Source: Vitellaria paradoxa (Eukaryota > Streptophyta > Magnoliopsida > Ericales > Sapotaceae). From it: a stretch of DNA of 64,000 nucleotides. Location of the stretch: NCBI GenBank assembly GCA_019916065.1, contig CM034236.1, positions 28,486,457-28,550,456 on the forward strand. The letters are read 5' to 3'. The stretch's first letter is position 1, and the number at the start of each line of letters is the position of its first letter. The notes beneath the pieces are model-generated. The model worked only from the letters and a program-made list of their open reading frames with translations, was not told the DNA's origin and ran no database searches. The position numbers were made by a program, and so were the translations under genes. Of this stretch, positions 22,415 through 34,000 are shown piece by piece.

Positions 22415-24139
22415 ATGGAAGTTGGTGATCTTGTACATGGGCCTTTTGATACGCGAGAATACATAGAGTATCTAGGTGGCATGTTTGGATATGCTTTTAC
22501 ATTAGACACCTATAGTATGCTTCCTCAATTCTTTGGGCAGGAGGAAGACCCATGTCTTCACCTTGATAGGTTTAAGGTAGCATGTGGTTTATGTGATGAT
22601 GCTAGAATGAGTGCGAGACTTAGGTGTATGTTTTTCCCTTTATCATTACAAAGTGTGGCTGGTGACTGGTGTTATGCTGTAAGTGAATGGGTCTGTACTT
22701 GGGAGCAATTTCATCAAGCTTTTATTGAACATTTCCTCCCTATTCATCAAACCTTCACCCATGGCCTTCAAATCAAAAATTTTTATCCAAAAAAGGATGA
22801 AGTATTTTATAAAAGTTGGGAGAGATTTAACAATCTTTTGGAAACATTCCCAAGTCACTGGATTAGAGCTAGGGGACATTGTAGCCATATTATATAATGC
22901 TCTACATAGTAGTTTACACCAGGCGTTTGATAAAGTCTTAGATAGGGAATTTCTTAACCTTACCCAGGTGAGGCATGGTCATTCCTCGAATTTTTCTATG
23001 AACACACCAAGCCACAGGGAAAACTTAAGCCTAGTTTTGAATCTTGTGCACTTGAAAGCCAGACAAAACCTTCCCCATATGCTTCTACTTCACTTGACCT
23101 TCATGATCCATCCTTTAGAAGTAGCACATGCATGGAGTTTAATTATTGTGCCTATCCCAACCTTGTTCCACTCACTGAGGGCCAGCATGAGGAACCTCAA
23201 GATTATTGGTCTTGTGAACCTAATGATGCACAATTAGAGGACATTTTTTATCAATTTATGCAACAGCAATTGAGCTTTTATAATGAGTGCAACCAGGCCC
23301 TAGATGACTTGAGAGAGCAACTTTCTAAGATAACACAAGCTATGAGCACTAATCTAAGTGGTAGCATGATTGAGTCATCAACCTCAGGCACTACCTTAGG
23401 CACTGAGTGGGACAATTACCCTAACTACACTGGGGATAACACTTGTAATGAGCATCTTTCTCATATTCCTTTAGACACTCCTGTTCAGGGTATACCTCTA
23501 CCACTTACTAAGGGTCAGGGAGATATGCAATTCTTTCCTACTACCGAGCTTGATGCTCAACCTACTCCAACCACCCCAGACCTCATTGAGAGTCCTTTGA
23601 CTCCAACTGAGCATTTGAATGCCACATGGTCTGAGGAATATATCATTGAATCGGTTGACCCTAGTTCACTCCACTACACAACCGAGGTTGAGAGTGGTGC
23701 ACACCTCTCATCTCCTGATTTAGTCCCATCCAAAAGTCTTACTAGGGGAATTGTGAGTGACTACCATGAGATCGGCCATCATTGGGGAGAGGTAGTAGAC
23801 ACGGGGAAGGTTTACATTGATTTTTTATGTGTTGAGAGATCATTCAAACCTACCATTCCTACACCTATAGATTTCTTGGGCATTGAAAGACTTATTGAAC
23901 ACGCCATTTCCACATCCATAGATTTCTTGGGTATCAAGAGACTAATTGAGCCAGCCATGTCCACACCTGCACTTACACTTTGGCCACATTCGAGGTTTCA
24001 AGAACCTCACTTGGCCTTTCATTCCCCAGTGTGTTTTACACCTGGAAAGCATCCATATTCAGTGCTTTGTGGGCCCGCAGAGAACATTTTATTTCGTAAA
24101 CCATTTGTGGATGCATGGGATAGAGAGGGTGTTGGATAA
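22415..24139 (+). pseudogene. gag: Gag of TR-GAG copy 2, frameshifted
   Basis: It is the homologue of the intact gag at 641-2434. The first 150 or so codons read normally from ATG 22415 (MEVGDLVHGPF, LDRFKVACGLCDD, FYKSWERFNNLLET). Near 22860 one extra base shifts the frame and leads to a stop at 22897. Near 22965 one base is missing (three C where the intact copy has four), which returns to the original frame, open through 23132-24139. About 105 bp therefore lie out of frame between two opposite single-base changes. The C-terminal half keeps the IDFLGIERLIE repeats but has only one DDLREQL unit. No zinc knuckle is present. As it stands it makes only a truncated product. Confidence 0.88.
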
Positions 24140-24625
24140 CACTTTTGTTTTCATTTCATTTGTACATAGTAGATTAGCTTTTTCATTCTTTTATTTTCAT
24201 AGTTCTTTTTTAATTTAATTCTCTTCCTTTATTTTATTTTCTTTTATTTTTATTTCTTCTTTCGTACTAACCCTTTTTCTTGTCTTATTTTCATTTCAAT
24301 TTATGTCTAACCTTTTCTTTTGAATAGTTTCTTTTGTTTTCTTCAAATAAGGAAGCTCTTGAGGTAATACTTTTCCTCTCCTTCTTATTTAATCTTGCAC
24401 TTTCAATTTTAGAACTCCATTATATATAATTGCTGTTGTTGGGAGTGCTGTAGAATCTAGGTTGGGGGGTGTTTTAGGTGATGCCTTAAGGGGCTTGAAT
24501 AATGGGTGCATGCTTGGTTTAATTTGTGCTATGTTTTTATTTGTGCCTTTTGTGGCTATTATTTCATGCTCATCATCATGCTCACTTTGCACACTACAGA
24601 CCCACTTATGCATTATAGTTTTCAC

Positions 24626-24660
24626 ATTGAGGACAATGTTTAGTTTAAGTTGGGGGGTAG
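24626..24660 (+). promoter_or_regulatory. Conserved internal motif with purine tract
   Basis: TTGAGGACAATG, then an AT spacer, then AAGTTGGGGGGTAG. It recurs in TR-GAG copy 1 (121-157, minus) and between pol and ORF3 of the Athila element (30610-30643, minus). Confidence 0.6.
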
Positions 24661-26463
24661 AGTTCGCATGATGACACTTTATGCTAAAATTGTCAAATTT
24701 TTCAAAATTTGAGCATTTTTTTTTAGCTTAAATACATGAATTTAGCACATTTATACTTACATGTCAACCCTTTTGGTTTAGGTCAATGATGAATTTGAGT
24801 GAGATAGTGATGAGTGAGTTTTGTTCAAGCCTTAATAGGAAACATAATTCAAGTGGAGTGTGTGATAACTTTGTGCATTTTTGGACTATTATGGTGGAAA
24901 GTTTATGTGCTTAGGAGTAGATTTTATTTGATATTGGTTACTTGAGCATCTTTGGACTAGGTAGAGACTTACACCCTTTATGGTGAGCTTTTGAGCCTTA
25001 TATTCTTTTCTTGAGGGGTTGCACATGCTTACATTTCTTTTGCTCTTCACCTTGGATTTCATTGCATCGATTGCATCACACAGACTTACATGAGTTTCAC
25101 TCGGTACATTATGAGTTGTTGCAAGCTTTGAACATGATGCTAGGCTATCTTTGCTATTGTTGGGCCTTTTTATCCTTCCTTGATATGAAATTACCCTAGG
25201 AACTAACTTGAAACCTTTTAATAAAGTGTGTGATATTTATATATTTTTTTTCTCGGCTCCCACCTCATATATTATCCCATAACCTTGTTCACACACTTTT
25301 AAGCCTTACCCTTACATGTTTTGGGTTGTGAAAAGTGCCTCAATGTCAGTGATGTGAGTGGGGATTGGGAATGGAAACTTTTGAGAGCATATTGGGAGGG
25401 AATATTAGGTGGAGAATTTAGCTTATGTTTATTTCATTATTTCAAAAAAAAAAGAAAAAGAAAAAAAGAATAAAAAAGAAAAAGAAAAAAAAAAAGAAGA
25501 GAAAAAAAAAGAAAAAAAAGAGAAAAAAAAGAAAAGAAAAAAGAAAGTTTATCATTCATTCTTGCTTATGTAATTTTGGGACTTGTGCTTTATATTATAA
25601 TTATTGAGAATGTCCCATGAGTAGTTTGTAAGTTAGTGAATAAGCTTCTTGTTGTAGTTCTTCTTGGGGTTGGAAAGGAAATGGGTAGTTTGGAACTTGT
25701 GTGCACTTGAACATCTTTATCCCAAGACATGTGCTTTGATTTCCATATCTTCCATTGTTCACCATTACCCTTGGCCAAGTTACAACCAAAACAAAGACCT
25801 AGTGGATTCTAAGCAAGCAACTCTTGTATTGTGCATGTAGTGGCATTATGTAGGTTATGTGATGTGATTTTTACATATGCATTGAAACATGGTTAGGAGC
25901 TGTCCACTTTGAGTTTCATTTTAATTCATTCATATATTATGGAGTTATGTGCAACTAGAAGAGCATTTTATGCTAATAGGAACGTGTGAACCCTTGAATG
26001 AGTGAATTTCTTTCTATGAGTGGAATCCTGTGAGCTTTTGAAGTCAAAACTTAGTTCCATTTATGCTCTTAAGACCTTGTTGAATGAATGAAACAATTTT
26101 GCACACATGCTTCTTCTACTTTAATAGTCCATGCATTTATGCTTAGCACTTGGAATTACACATGATATTTAGATTTTGTAACTTGTTGAGCTTGAACTTA
26201 ATTCATTTTTTTATCTTGATCACTCTTTGACACATTAAGACCATGCCATAGAATTTTATGGGTAGATTCACTGCAAACCCTCACGAGACCTTACTCGTCC
26301 ACTAGGGGGAACCTAGGGGTTTAAAGGGTTTGCTACACGTAGCTAAGTGTAGCCGTGTTTCCAACGAAAAGAGAAATAGGATAGTAGTTGCATCGCATTT
26401 TAATAAAGAACATCATGCATTCCATTTTAATAAAGAGCATTGCTAAGGGACTAGCAATGTTCA

Positions 26464-26475
26464 AGTTGGGGGGTG
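26464..26475 (+). other. TR-GAG polypurine tract
   Basis: AGTTGGGGGGTG immediately precedes the 3' LTR start TGATTACAC. The core is the same as the Athila tract at 19412-19424. Confidence 0.85.
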
Positions 26476-28070
26476 TGATTACACTTGAAAAGTGTAATTA
26501 CAAACTCCCTAACTCAACACTTATTCATGCATTAAAATAAGTAAAGTTGAAGTTTTAGTATTATTGTGTTACTTATACTTTTATTATTTTATTTGTAGGA
26601 AAAAGGGCAAGGATGTCGAAGTTTATAGCTATGGAGAGGACCAAGAAGACAAAGAAAAAGTCATGGTTCGAACCTCATCTTCGATGGAAAAGACTAGCCC
26701 AAAGACCCAACCAAGAGAAGGAAAGAAAGCAAAGAAGGAAAAACTAGACAGTCCCCACCGTCACCTAGACGGTCGAGACCACAGAAAGTTCAAAACTTCA
26801 GACGGTCCCGACCCCCTCTCCAGACGGTCGGGACCATCCGTGATTTACAATACCCACGTGAAAACTCCTCTTCTAGGGTTTTGTGGCATCTATATAAAGA
26901 GCTATTGCACGGCCAAGAGAAAAAAAAGCCCCTTTTTATTTTTGCACCTTCAATTGAGCATTAGAATAGAATTTTGAGAGTTTTTTATATTAGGTTTTTA
27001 GCTTGCATGCTTGGATTCATGGTTTTTGTTGGAGCTTTCATCGTCGTCTTTGTAGTGATTCTTCACTTCATCTTTTACATTCGCTTTACGTTGTAAGTTG
27101 CACTTTAATCTACTTCGTTTTATTTCGATTTGTTTCGCAATATCATGTTTTGCTTGTTTCAATTCTCTTTTCGTATGATTGAATGCTATTTGATTGTTTT
27201 TAAGATGCTTAAAGTAGTTTTAGGATAAAACCTTAATCTTGATTCAACGAATCAAGAAAGGGTAGTTCACGAAAAACCTTGGGGTGTTCGTAGTCCCTTC
27301 GCATAGGTTTCGAGACCCTTCGCGTAGGTTGCGAAACCCTTCGCGTAGGTTGCGAAACCCTTCACGTAGGTTACGAAACCCTTCGCGTAGGTTGCGAAAC
27401 CTTTCGCGAAGGGATTTACCTTTCACAAATCTATTTTTTTTCTATTTCGAAAACATTCGAATACGAAAACCCTTAACCAAATCCGTGTGAGATCACTGGT
27501 ATGGATTTTCGTAACCAATCATCAAATACTTTTGAATAGAATTAAAAATCAGATTTTTATTAATATTTTGGCGTTTAATTGAAAAACTCTAGGAAACAAA
27601 GGTCTTTAACCATATCCGCTTGAGATCACTGGTACTGACCTTTGATTATAACATCTTCAAAACTTTTCAAATTAAACCCTGTTCTTCAAACAAAAACACC
27701 CCAAGGTAAAGTAGTGAACTACCCGGACTTGAAAGTTGGATCAAGAACCTTTTTAGTATTATGCTTGTGATTTAATTTAATTTATGAGTTGATTTATTCG
27801 CTTTAGAATTTAGAGTAGTTGCTTTGTTTGCATTTTTAAATTAAATAAAAATTAATTTCTTTCATTTAGAATCTAAAACAAAAGTTTGAGTTGCTAAAAA
27901 AAAATTAGTTTAAATTAATTTAGGTTCACCTACTAATTAAGAAAACAAGTCTAGAGCTTTTAACAAAGCCCTCCCTGTGGATTCGACCTCGGTACTCACC
28001 GAGTTTTAAAACTACGACTGCCCTCTTGCACTTGAGAGGTACAACCCAAAACACAATTTAGGGTCGGTCA
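26476..28070 (+). repeat. 3' LTR of TR-GAG copy 2 (1595 bp)
   Basis: It matches 20591-22184 with about 13 substitutions and one single-base indel near 27970 by eye. TATA box at 26891-26898; minisatellite at 27294-27413. It ends GGGTCGGTCA, followed by the target duplication GAGTT. Confidence 0.93.
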
Positions 28071-28610
28071 GAGTTATTGAAGGAATTTGAAGTGCAAAAA
28101 GCTTGAGCTTTTGGAAAGCCCTTAGAGTAAATGTAAGTCTGTCATGAACAAAGTTTAAGGCTCAAATATCTCACTTCAGGTTTTAAGTCTCCACTATATC
28201 TGGAAATCCATAAAACACATTATTCATTCATAAATCCATTCCTCAAGACAAATGTTAGATCAACAATTCTCAAGCTAAATCCATTCACACACTTTTCAAC
28301 TTAAAAACACATGGCAAATACAACAACTCTTAAAATTTCATACTTCAACTCAGCTGAATCCAATTTATGCAAATGACATCACTAATTCCAAGAAAACAAA
28401 AATTTCATTCATTCCAAGTTGTAAGTTCAAAGTCATAGGTGGCAAAAGTAAAAAAAAAAAACAACTTAAACCTAATCAAAAGAAACAAACAGCAAGAACA
28501 TCAATCCAAATCCTATTGTTGACAAAACATATTTGAAATATTCTAAAGATTTGCTGTCAAAAATCTGGTTTCAAGGACGAAAAAGTCTGAATCATGGCTG
28601 AAATACTGAA
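28071..28610 (-). other. Athila 3' non-coding tail, proximal part
   Basis: This lies between the third ORF's final stop (28611-28613) and the TR-GAG insertion, and is continuous with 19425-20585 in the pre-insertion element. No frame is supported. Confidence 0.7.
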
Positions 28611-29990
28611 TTAAGCATTTCTTCCTTCTTGGCTTAATTCGAATATGCTCTCCACCAATCGAATAAGCTTTAGCTGCCCCTGTCTCAGCTCACTAACTTC
28701 CCTCATCAGTACTTCTTGATTTTGCTAGATTAATTTCAATTTCTCCTCTGTGCTCATGGGAGCTGCTTCAGTTGCCTCCTCTTCTGCTGGCTGCTGCTGG
28801 TTGTTCTCTACTGCAGGTGGAGCAACCTTCTTCAACTATCCTTGACTTCTATTCACAGATGTCTTATCTATCAAAGGAGCAGCTTTCACAGTGGCCATTC
28901 CTACCTCTTCCTCTATTCCCAGAAAGTGCTGAATTATCTCTGTAATTAGACCTCCAAAAGGCAGCCCAGCAGTGGATTCTGATTTCTCCACCACATGAGA
29001 AATAACCAACCAGATGTGGTAAGGTAAATCCATGGGAATGCCTAACAACAACTTTCCCATAATCATGGCTTGCTCTAGAGTGATGGTTGACTTGTAAGCA
29101 TGGGGCAGAATTGAAGAACAGACTAGCATGTGAAGGACATTACTTTTGGGAGTAATTCCTGACTTGGACATCCTAGCAGTGGTCCATTGGGCTTGAGGGT
29201 TGGCTGTGAAGAGTCTAGCCAAATTGTCCTTATGCAATTGCTCCTCCCATTGTGCTTTTTGTTCAGGTGTGGATTCGGGTACTCTTTCAACAGGTAAGTG
29301 ACTTATGAAAGAGATCTTCTCAAGATTCAAACTGATTTTCTTCTCTCTAACCTTAGAGTTTATCACAGGTCTCCCATGAACCATACCCAATTCAGCATTT
29401 GAGTAAAACTCTCTCACATATGGTACCACAGCCCTCCTACTGGTTGTAACCCAATGCGCCCAGCCCCTTTGCTCAAATAATTCTAACAATTCATAGGGTG
29501 GTTCATTGTAGTCCTCCAATTTAATTCCTCTTTCACTCAACACAGCTCTCTTGCTGTAATTCTCATCATATTTCAACTCTGAGGCTTTATTGGAAAACCT
29601 CGAGCTATCAAAAGAATCCTCATCAAAAAGATCTTGGTCAGATTGTGCTTCAGGTTCATCCTCAGAAGCATTTTCAGAGGTGTGGACCTCATGCTCAGGA
29701 GCAGTAGTGTGCTCCTTAGTAGGCACATTCTCAGGAACTCCAACAGAGTTTTCCTTTTCAACATTAGAGACTTGATCATCATGTCTCTCATTCAAACTCT
29801 CATTACCTACAGAATAGAACGATTCTGTTCTAGAGGAGGACCTAGGGTCTGATTTAGAAGATGACAGTTCATACGTTATGGGTTCCTGAACAACAAGTGA
29901 AAAACCCTTACCATGTTGGCTCAAAATCCTCATGCTCCTTCTTTTAGCCTCACCTTTCTAAGCCATCTTCTTCATCCTCTTTGGTGGCAT
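28611..29990 (-). pseudogene. Athila third ORF (putative plant transposon protein domain)
   Basis: The frame runs from ATG 29990 (MPPKRMKKMA) to TAA 28611, about 459 codons, in the position where Athila elements often carry an env-like ORF. In-frame TAG codons lie at codon 11 (29958-29960), codon 385 (28836-28838) and codon 422 (28725-28727). The longest open part is 28836-29933 (365 codons). An acidic, Ser-rich N-terminal third is followed by a region resembling the putative plant transposon protein family (PF20167 type): LFEQRGWAHWV, VREFYSNAEL, SNVLHMLVCSSILPHAYKST, ITLEQAMIMGKLLLG and LPFGGLITEIIQ. A Glu/Gln-rich, probably coiled-coil tail follows. No transmembrane segment is obvious, so env function is unsupported. 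Its role is unknown. Confidence 0.75.
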
Positions 29991-31075
29991 TTTGCTTCAA
30001 TTGATTCTCAACCTTTTATCAGAAATTTTCCAAAGCTGTAAACCCTATCTTCTTCAATCGCAGCTCTGTATCTGAATCTTCCTTTCAATGTCAACTCAAA
30101 ATCACGCTAAGATAATCTGAAAGTTGAGGATTGGAAGAAGATATGGAATGGTGAAGGTTTCAGGGTTTTGGGCACCAGGGTTCGTATTCGAATAGAACAG
30201 GAACTTGAATGGGGCCACTCACGGGTATATACAGGATTTAAAACCGACATCATATTCGAATACCCAGACCCATATTCGAATACAGGTTATCAGTAATTTG
30301 CAATTCCAGTGTCCAGAAAAGCAGAAATTCTTCCCCCATTCTTAAGAATACTCAAATTAAGTTTTGCCAACAGCTAGGATTTGAAAATTATTTCAAAAGA
30401 CAACTAATTCACGAAGAAGTTTTGCAATTTTTTCAAATTTTCAATTTTTTCAAATTTTCAACATATGCAAACTCAAACTGACATAAGCATGATCTTAATT
30501 CAATTCAAACAATTCCAAATCATATTCAAAACATTCTGATCATATCCAATCACTCAATTCAGCAAATTTCAGTAAAAATACTATTCACATCCACAAACTC
30601 AGATTGTGTCCCCCCCAACTAAAATCATGCATTGTCCTCAATGTATTAAACCAGCAAATTAAAGAAAGGTTGGGGAAGTAACATACCTGGAGATTGTGAA
30701 TGAAAATTCAACTTATTACCAAGAATTGAAAGCTCATCATCAGCTGCTGTGACCAATACCCCCCCAACTTGTTCCAAGCTCACATTTCAGTAGTGGCAAA
30801 GCATTCAGTCCAACTACTGCAAGAACACAGCTGCAGTTGCAATTGCAACTGATCAAATCAGATTTGAATAGATTCTTTTCATCAAGCAGATTCTTCACTT
30901 CCTCAGTTGAGTACTACTTGCAGCTGAAAACTGAAGGTTAGCAATAACCATAAACAACTTCTTTTTTTTTTTAGATGAAAAAAAAAAGAAAATTACAAAA
31001 ACAAAAAAAAATAGAAAATCAAAAGCATAACAGAACCTACACTACTATGATACAAAGTCAGAATTCTTCCTACAT
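29991..31075 (-). other. Spacer between pol and third ORF
   Basis: About 1.1 kb without a reading frame. It holds the conserved motif at 30610-30643 (minus: CATTGAGGACAATGCAT, spacer, AGTTGGGGGG), a second G tract at 30759-30769 (minus: AAGTTGGGGGGGT), and three TATTCGAATA-like palindromes at about 30187, 30253 and 30275. A poly-T/poly-A hairpin-like stretch is at 30962-31012. Confidence 0.7.
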
Positions 31076-34000
31076 TCAAACAGAATTTGGGGGATCTTCG
31101 AGATCCCAACTCTCTACTTCAGCAACAAAATTCTCATGATACTCCTTGAGTCTTTGTCCATTCACCCGGAAAACATTCTTTGAACTTGGGTTTTCAATGT
31201 CAATAGCCCCAAACTCAGTCACATTCTTGACTACAAAAGGACCAGTCCATCTTGATTTAAGCTTTCCTGGAAACAGATGCAATCTAGAATCATATAACAA
31301 CACTTTTTGTCCCACAAAAAACTCTCTTCTACTGATGTGTGCATCGTGCCACTTCTTTACTCGATCCTTAGAAATCTTGGCATTCTCATATGCATCGTTT
31401 CTAATCTCTTCCAGCTCACTAAGTTGCAATTTTCTTTGAAAACCAGATTCAGTGATGCTCTCATTAAAATGTCTCACTGCCCAAAAGGCCTTGTGTTCCA
31501 ACTCCACTGGTAAGTGACAAGCTTTTCCATATACCAATCTATAAGGGGACATTCCTAAGATGGTCTTGAATGCAGTCCTATAAGCCCACAGTGTATCCAC
31601 CAATTTCAAAGACCAATCTTTCCTTGTGGGGTTCACTGTTTTCTCAATGATTCTTTTGATTTCCCTATTAGCTAATTCAGCTTGTCCACTTGTTTGGGGG
31701 TGGTAAGATGTTCCAACCTTGTGTAACACCCTATACTTCTTCATCAAAAGACCGACATGTCTATTGCAAAAATGTGTTCCCCTATCACTTATCACTGCTC
31801 TAGGCATCCCAAATCTGGAAAACACATTTTCTTTCAAAAAATTGATAACCACTCTATGGTCATTGGTCTTTGTTGGAATAGCCTCTACCCACTTTGAGAC
31901 ATAATCTACGGCCACTAGAATGTACTCATAACCAAAGGAACTCACAAATGGGCCCATGAAGTCCATACCCCAATAGTCAAAGATATCAAGCACATAAATG
32001 GGATGAAGGGGCATCATGTTCCTCCTAGTGAGGCTACCAAGTCTCTGGCATCTATCACAAGCAACACAAAATGCATACACATCTTTGAACATGGTTGGCC
32101 AATACAATCCACATTGCAAAATTTTAGCCACAGTCTTCCTAGCAGAAAAATGTCCTCCACAAGCTAATATGTGATAGAACTCAATGACACTGGTGGACTC
32201 ACTCTCAGGTATGCCCCTCCTAATCACCTGATCTGGGCAATATTTAAACAAATAAGGGTCATCCCAGAAAAAGTGTCTCACATTCCTAAAGAACTTCCTT
32301 CTATCCAACATGGTCCAGTGAGAAGGCACAATACCTGAAGCTAGGTAGTTGGCTATATCTGCAAACCAAGGTACCTCAGAAGAGTCTATGTGGAACAACT
32401 GCTCATCAGGGAATGTCTCATTGATGGGAGAATCAAAAGATGCTAAATCCTGATGTGGGAGTCTAGAAAGGTGATCAACAACTACATTTTCAACTCTCTT
32501 TTTGTCCTTGATTTCTAAATCAAATTCTTGAAGCAGAAGAATCCATCTAATAAGTCTAGGCTTAGCATCAGGTTTGGTCAAGAGATACTTTAAAGCAGCA
32601 TGGTCAGTGTATACTATGACATGGGAACCTACCAAGTATGATCTGAACTTGTCCAAGGCATATACTACTGCTAGCAACTCCTTCTCAGTAGTAGTGTAAT
32701 TCCTTTGTGCTTTACTAAGGGTTTTGCTAGCATAGTACAACACATGTGGCCTCCTATCCCTCCTCTGTCCTAGCACTGCACCAATGGCACAATCACTAGC
32801 ATCACACATGATTTCAAATGGTAAAGTCCAGTCTGGTGGCTGCATAATGGGAGCTGAGGTGAGCAAACTCTTAAGTCTATCAAATGAGGCCTGACACTCT
32901 GGTGTCCAATCAAAGGGAACATCCTGGGATAGAAGGTTGCACAAAGGTCTAGCAATGGCACTGAATGATGCAATGAACCTTCTATAAAACCCAGCATGGC
33001 CTAGAAATGATCTGATATCCTTAACACATCTAGGGGTAGGAAGTTTTTGAATGATTTCCACTTTGGCTTTGTCAACTTCTATCCCCCTAGAAGACACTAT
33101 GTGGCCAAGGACAATTCCATGAGTTACCATAAAGTGGCATTTTTCCCAGTTCAAAACCAAGTTTTTCTCCTCACATCTAATCAAAACCTTCTCTAAATTT
33201 CCCAAACATGTATCAAAGTCACTGCCATATACTGAAAAGTCATCCATAAAAACTTCAAGGAATCTCTCTACAAAATCACCAAATAGACTCATCATACATC
33301 TCTGAAATGTTGCAGGAGCATTGCAAAGACCAAAGGGCATACGCCTATATGCAAATGTGCCAAATGGGCAAGTGAATGTGGTCTTTTCCTGATCCTCCAA
33401 TGCAATCTCAATCTGATTATACCCAGAGTAACCATCCAAAAAATAGTAAAATGCATGCCCTGCCACTCTTTCCAATACCTGATCTAGGAATGGAAAAGGG
33501 AAGTGATCTTTCCTTGTGACTACATTTAACTTTCTATAATCTATGCACATGCGCCATCCTGTTTGGATGCGCATTGGAACTAATTCCTCTTTTTCATTCT
33601 TAATCACAGTCACTCCAGATTTCTTAGGCACTACCTGAGTTGGACTCACCCACTTAGAATCTGAGATGGAGTAGATAATTCCAGCATCCAAAAGCTTGAT
33701 TACCTCCCCTCTAACAACCTCTTTCATGTTGGGGTTGAGTCTCCTTTGTATTTGCCTAATAGGCTTGGCCTCATCCTCCAAAAATATTCTATGAGTGCAA
33801 ATCAATGGACTTATTCCATGTAGATCTGCTATAGTCCAGCCCAAAGCTCCTCTATGCTTCCTCAAGACTTCCACAAGTCTATTTTCTTGGTCCAAACTCA
33901 GCTGAGATGAAATGACAGCTGGATAGGACTCTCCCTCACCCAAAAATACATACTTCAAGTCACTTGGTAGGGGTTTTCTCTCAGGTTTTGGTGGCTGGTC

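Larger units (their letters stand above)
24140..26475 (+). other. Non-coding 3' half of TR-GAG interior
   Basis: No supported reading frame is present in these 2.3 kb. TTGGGGGG tracts occur at about 24462-24471, 24648-24658 and 26465-26474. An A-rich purine tract with scattered G covers 25442-25548; its Lys-rich frame is an artefact. 26280-26330 is a slightly GC-richer segment of unknown role. Confidence 0.7.
20591..28070 (+). mobile_element. Complete gag-only LTR retrotransposon (TR-GAG copy 2), 7480 bp
   Basis: It has two LTRs (20591-22184 and 26476-28070), a tRNA-Asp primer site (22191-22208), a gag frame (22415-24139), 2.3 kb of non-coding DNA and a polypurine tract (26464-26475). A perfect 5-bp target duplication, GAGTT, flanks it at 20586-20590 and 28071-28075. 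No pol domain is encoded anywhere in the 4.3 kb interior. By eye the LTRs differ at about 13 positions plus one indel (below 1 percent), so insertion was recent and followed that of the host Athila element. Its termini and priming sites match Athila, so mobilisation in trans by Athila enzymes is a reasonable inference. Confidence 0.94.

Noticed and set aside
25425..25607. Lys-rich 60-codon frame
   Set aside because: It is a translation of the A/G tract at 25442-25548 in TR-GAG non-coding DNA.
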